A stretch of 64,000 nucleotides of DNA from Smittia aterrima (lineage: Eukaryota; Arthropoda; Insecta; Diptera; Chironomidae): the NCBI GenBank assembly GCA_033063855.1, contig CP093831.1, positions 15,128,001 to 15,192,000 on the forward strand. The letters are read 5' to 3'. Numbering within the stretch: position 1 is the first letter of the stretch; every line of letters begins with the position of its first letter. Of the stretch, positions 61,520-64,000 are shown piece after piece. The notes under the pieces were generated by a model. The model worked only from the letters and a program-made list of their open reading frames with translations. It made no database searches and was not told the DNA's origin. The translations under genes were made by a program, and so were the position numbers.

Positions 61520-64000
61520 TATTTTTCACTTGGATTAACTCGTTGTCACTATCACCTCGCGCTTTGCGTGGTTCAACTTCTTTTTTTCTATTCGTCGTTT
61601 TTACGATATGAAATTAAATTTTCGACCTTCGGAAACTCTTCATTTTGTTTATGTCTCCGTTTATATTTTTATTCTCGCCCATTTCCCTTTCACGGGTCGA
61701 ATTAATACGAAATAATTTTTATTTATTCCATCATCGCTCACTGCGGTGGCTAGCGACGATTGCCTCACCAAAGCCACTCAGATACGTTTTATAGCCGATA
61801 GGGCTCTTTCGTTCACTGGATACAATAATATTTAATGACGCTAACTATTACTTTCATTACACATTACACTTTAGCTTCGCGTAAAAAAATAATGATAATT
61901 TTTTAGTATTATAACACTTCATTACGACAAACCGCATTTTCCTCTCGGTTTATTGGGTGCTTTCGTATTATTAGTGCCTGCCCCACGATAAAGTATTTAT
62001 ACATTTCATCGAGAAACTGATAATATCCTTCCTCTACTTCTTCTTCTTCTTATGAGAATTTTTCTTTTTCTTTCTTCCGTCTGTCGCGAACCAGCTTAAT
62101 ATTCACGGCCTGCTCGCTACTGCTGCTGCTGCTGTCACCAACATTATATCATCATTTTTCATGATCATACACTTTTCCGAGCGCTTCTTCATTGTTCGCT
62201 ATAAAAACAATTATTTGCACTCGATTGATATAAATCACGATGCTTTCTCTGTGAGCTCTGTCGAGATATCGTAATCAATTCATCACAAAAGGTACACACA
62301 ATTAAAATTTTAATATTTGACAATTCAACGTTGACACAAACACATTCACTGGAATATATTTAAATATTCTTTTGTTTCTATTTGAGCTTATGAATGTTTG
62401 ATGGAGCTCTTCTTTTTAGCTTCGACGATTAATCATCAGATTTTTTTCCACACGAAAATTACTGTCGAAAAGGAAAAAGAGAAAATAAAAATAAAACTTT
62501 GAATGTTTCAATAAAAAACGTGAATTTGAAATTGTTGCTGCCACAACTTTTTAATTTTGTTTTACATTCTTATCGAGTCGCTCGTTCTGACCTCGATCCG
62601 TGAGAAAATCCGCTTCTAGTAAATTACGAGAAACGAGCCAACATCCGGCAGACGCTCAAAACTTTAACATCCTCAATAATGATAAATGAGCTTTTTATTA
62701 AAATTTCAGACTATAAAACTTTACAGCATTTCTCACTTCCCATGCTCTCGCCCTCGGCCCCATCGCCTTTCAATCGATAAAACATTTTTATGTGTGAAAA
62801 TATGAGAAGCGGCAGGAATTTTGCAACTCAATTTTTATTTCATGCCATGCTGCTCGAGTGGTTGAAAATGTTTCGTTTCCGGGATTTGCAATCCAAACGC
62901 GCCCGTATGTTTCTACTCAGGTGAAAAAAAGTGGAATAATTGTCACATCGAGTGGCCAGGTTGAAGGCTTTTTTCGAATGGAGAAGAAGGAAAGATCGCA
63001 TGCAGACTCGCGGACTCTCGTAAGGTTTTTTGTTCTCACGAGAAATGCCTTAAAATGTGTGTGTTGAAGGCATTGAATTGAACGTCGAGGAAAAAAAATC
63101 CATTTCAATGTTTTGTATTGATTTTCCTGTTTCGTTTTTTACCGAAAAACTCGTGAAAGAAAATGAATTATTTTCCTTACATTGAATAAAATCAATTTGA
63201 GAAATGCGCTCGCAGCTCAGACCCCGCGATATCCTCCCACGCACACAATACACACGTTTCCTTTATTATTATTTTGATTACTTTTCGCGTGTCAATGTAT
63301 GGAGATGTTTATTCAAGCTGAATATGTTTAATGGTTTTTGAACAGCGCGTGAAATGGTTTTCGATGGGAGAAATAATTCTATTATGAGCTCGCATATGTG
63401 CTTCGAAAGCTTTCAAATTGGGCTCACTCCATCAACAATGATACAAGTAGAAAAAACCATTTAGGCGATGAGAAACACTTTTTATGCGATCGAACCGATA
63501 ACTTAAACGACGCTCGAGCATATTCGCGACGTATCATCCCACCGCCATCTAAAATTATCTTTTATGCCGCGTGCAATAAAAATAGGTGAAAGTAATAAAT
63601 TAGACAAGTAAGGAACAGGATTTATTGTCTTTCCCTCTCTCTCTCCGACTCGGCTTGAGTTACCATCTTAGAGCCTTTTGGTGGAGGAAATGAAAGAAAG
63701 CCTCGTCGACATGAAATAAAAATCATAAAACACATTTTTCAATGAAAGGAAAGAGCAACATTTAGAAATGAGAAATTTACGGTCCTCGCATTCTTCCACC
63801 AAAGCCACTCTCTCTCTGTCTCTCGCGTAAAGCGATGAGCACATAACGCACTTTGTCATGATTTCAAAATAGAATTCTTCCATCGACGATAAATATTGTC
63901 TTTGGAGCGCGACGACGAGCACAAATCCGAGGTAATTTTTCGTGCGCCCGGAGACTCAAGTTTTATTTAAGAATAATTCCACGTCATAAATCTCTTGCCG
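61520..64000. other. Upstream region of the Sidestep-family gene
   Basis: No gene supported up to the window edge. It includes the likely 5'UTR and promoter of the Sidestep-family gene, a TTC-rich tract at 62037-62050 and a (CTG)5 tract at 62120-62134. Further 5' non-coding exons may lie here or beyond the window. Confidence 0.4.
62120..62134. repeat. (CTG)5 microsatellite
   Basis: Five perfect CTG units about 600 nt upstream of the Sidestep-family start codon. Confidence 0.75.

Overview
This window is nuclear DNA from an insect, most likely a nematoceran fly (midge or mosquito type). The evidence is an AT-rich base composition, many 50-70 nt introns with GT-AG ends, and genes whose families are typical of flies: a Sidestep-type Ig/FN3 receptor, a VWC/FN3 transmembrane receptor, a pancreatic-type lipase, OCRL and Rbbp5. 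No prokaryotic, viral or intact transposon genes were seen. The species call is inference only.

Layout. At 82-1428 (-) lies an unrecognised secreted protein. At 1954-2833 (-) and 2979-3719 (-) are two tandem paralogous secreted proteins with different intron positions. At 3995-4162 (-) is an orphan coding-like segment with no visible start codon. At 4408-7117 (+) is the inositol polyphosphate 5-phosphatase OCRL in four exons. It converges on Rbbp5 at 7392-8909 (-, two exons), a WD40 subunit of the COMPASS/MLL histone H3K4 methyltransferases. At 9705-24474 (-) is a nine-exon gene for a type I membrane protein of about 1224 aa: signal peptide, Ser/Thr-rich stalk, four VWC-like domains, FN3 domains, TM, and a short tail with an NPxY-type motif. 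One of its introns has a GC donor. The stretch 24.5-33.2 kb has no gene I can support. At 33187-34192 (-) is a six-exon, 237-aa PDZ protein with a 24-nt micro-exon. At 40399-41412 (+) is a single-exon secreted lipase. At 43387-61519 (-) is a sixteen-exon Sidestep-family cell-adhesion receptor of about 948 aa (five Ig, one FN3, TM, tyrosine-motif tail). The remainder, to 64000, is its upstream region.

The genes do not form one pathway. OCRL (phosphoinositide turnover in endocytic traffic) and Rbbp5 (chromatin) are housekeeping neighbours. The two large receptor genes have long first introns and large flanking non-coding regions, as expected of developmentally regulated genes.

Exon models were built by hand from splice signals. 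Each junction was checked by reading-frame phase and by continuity of the encoded domain, and total CDS length was divisible by three in every model. They have not been tested against transcripts.
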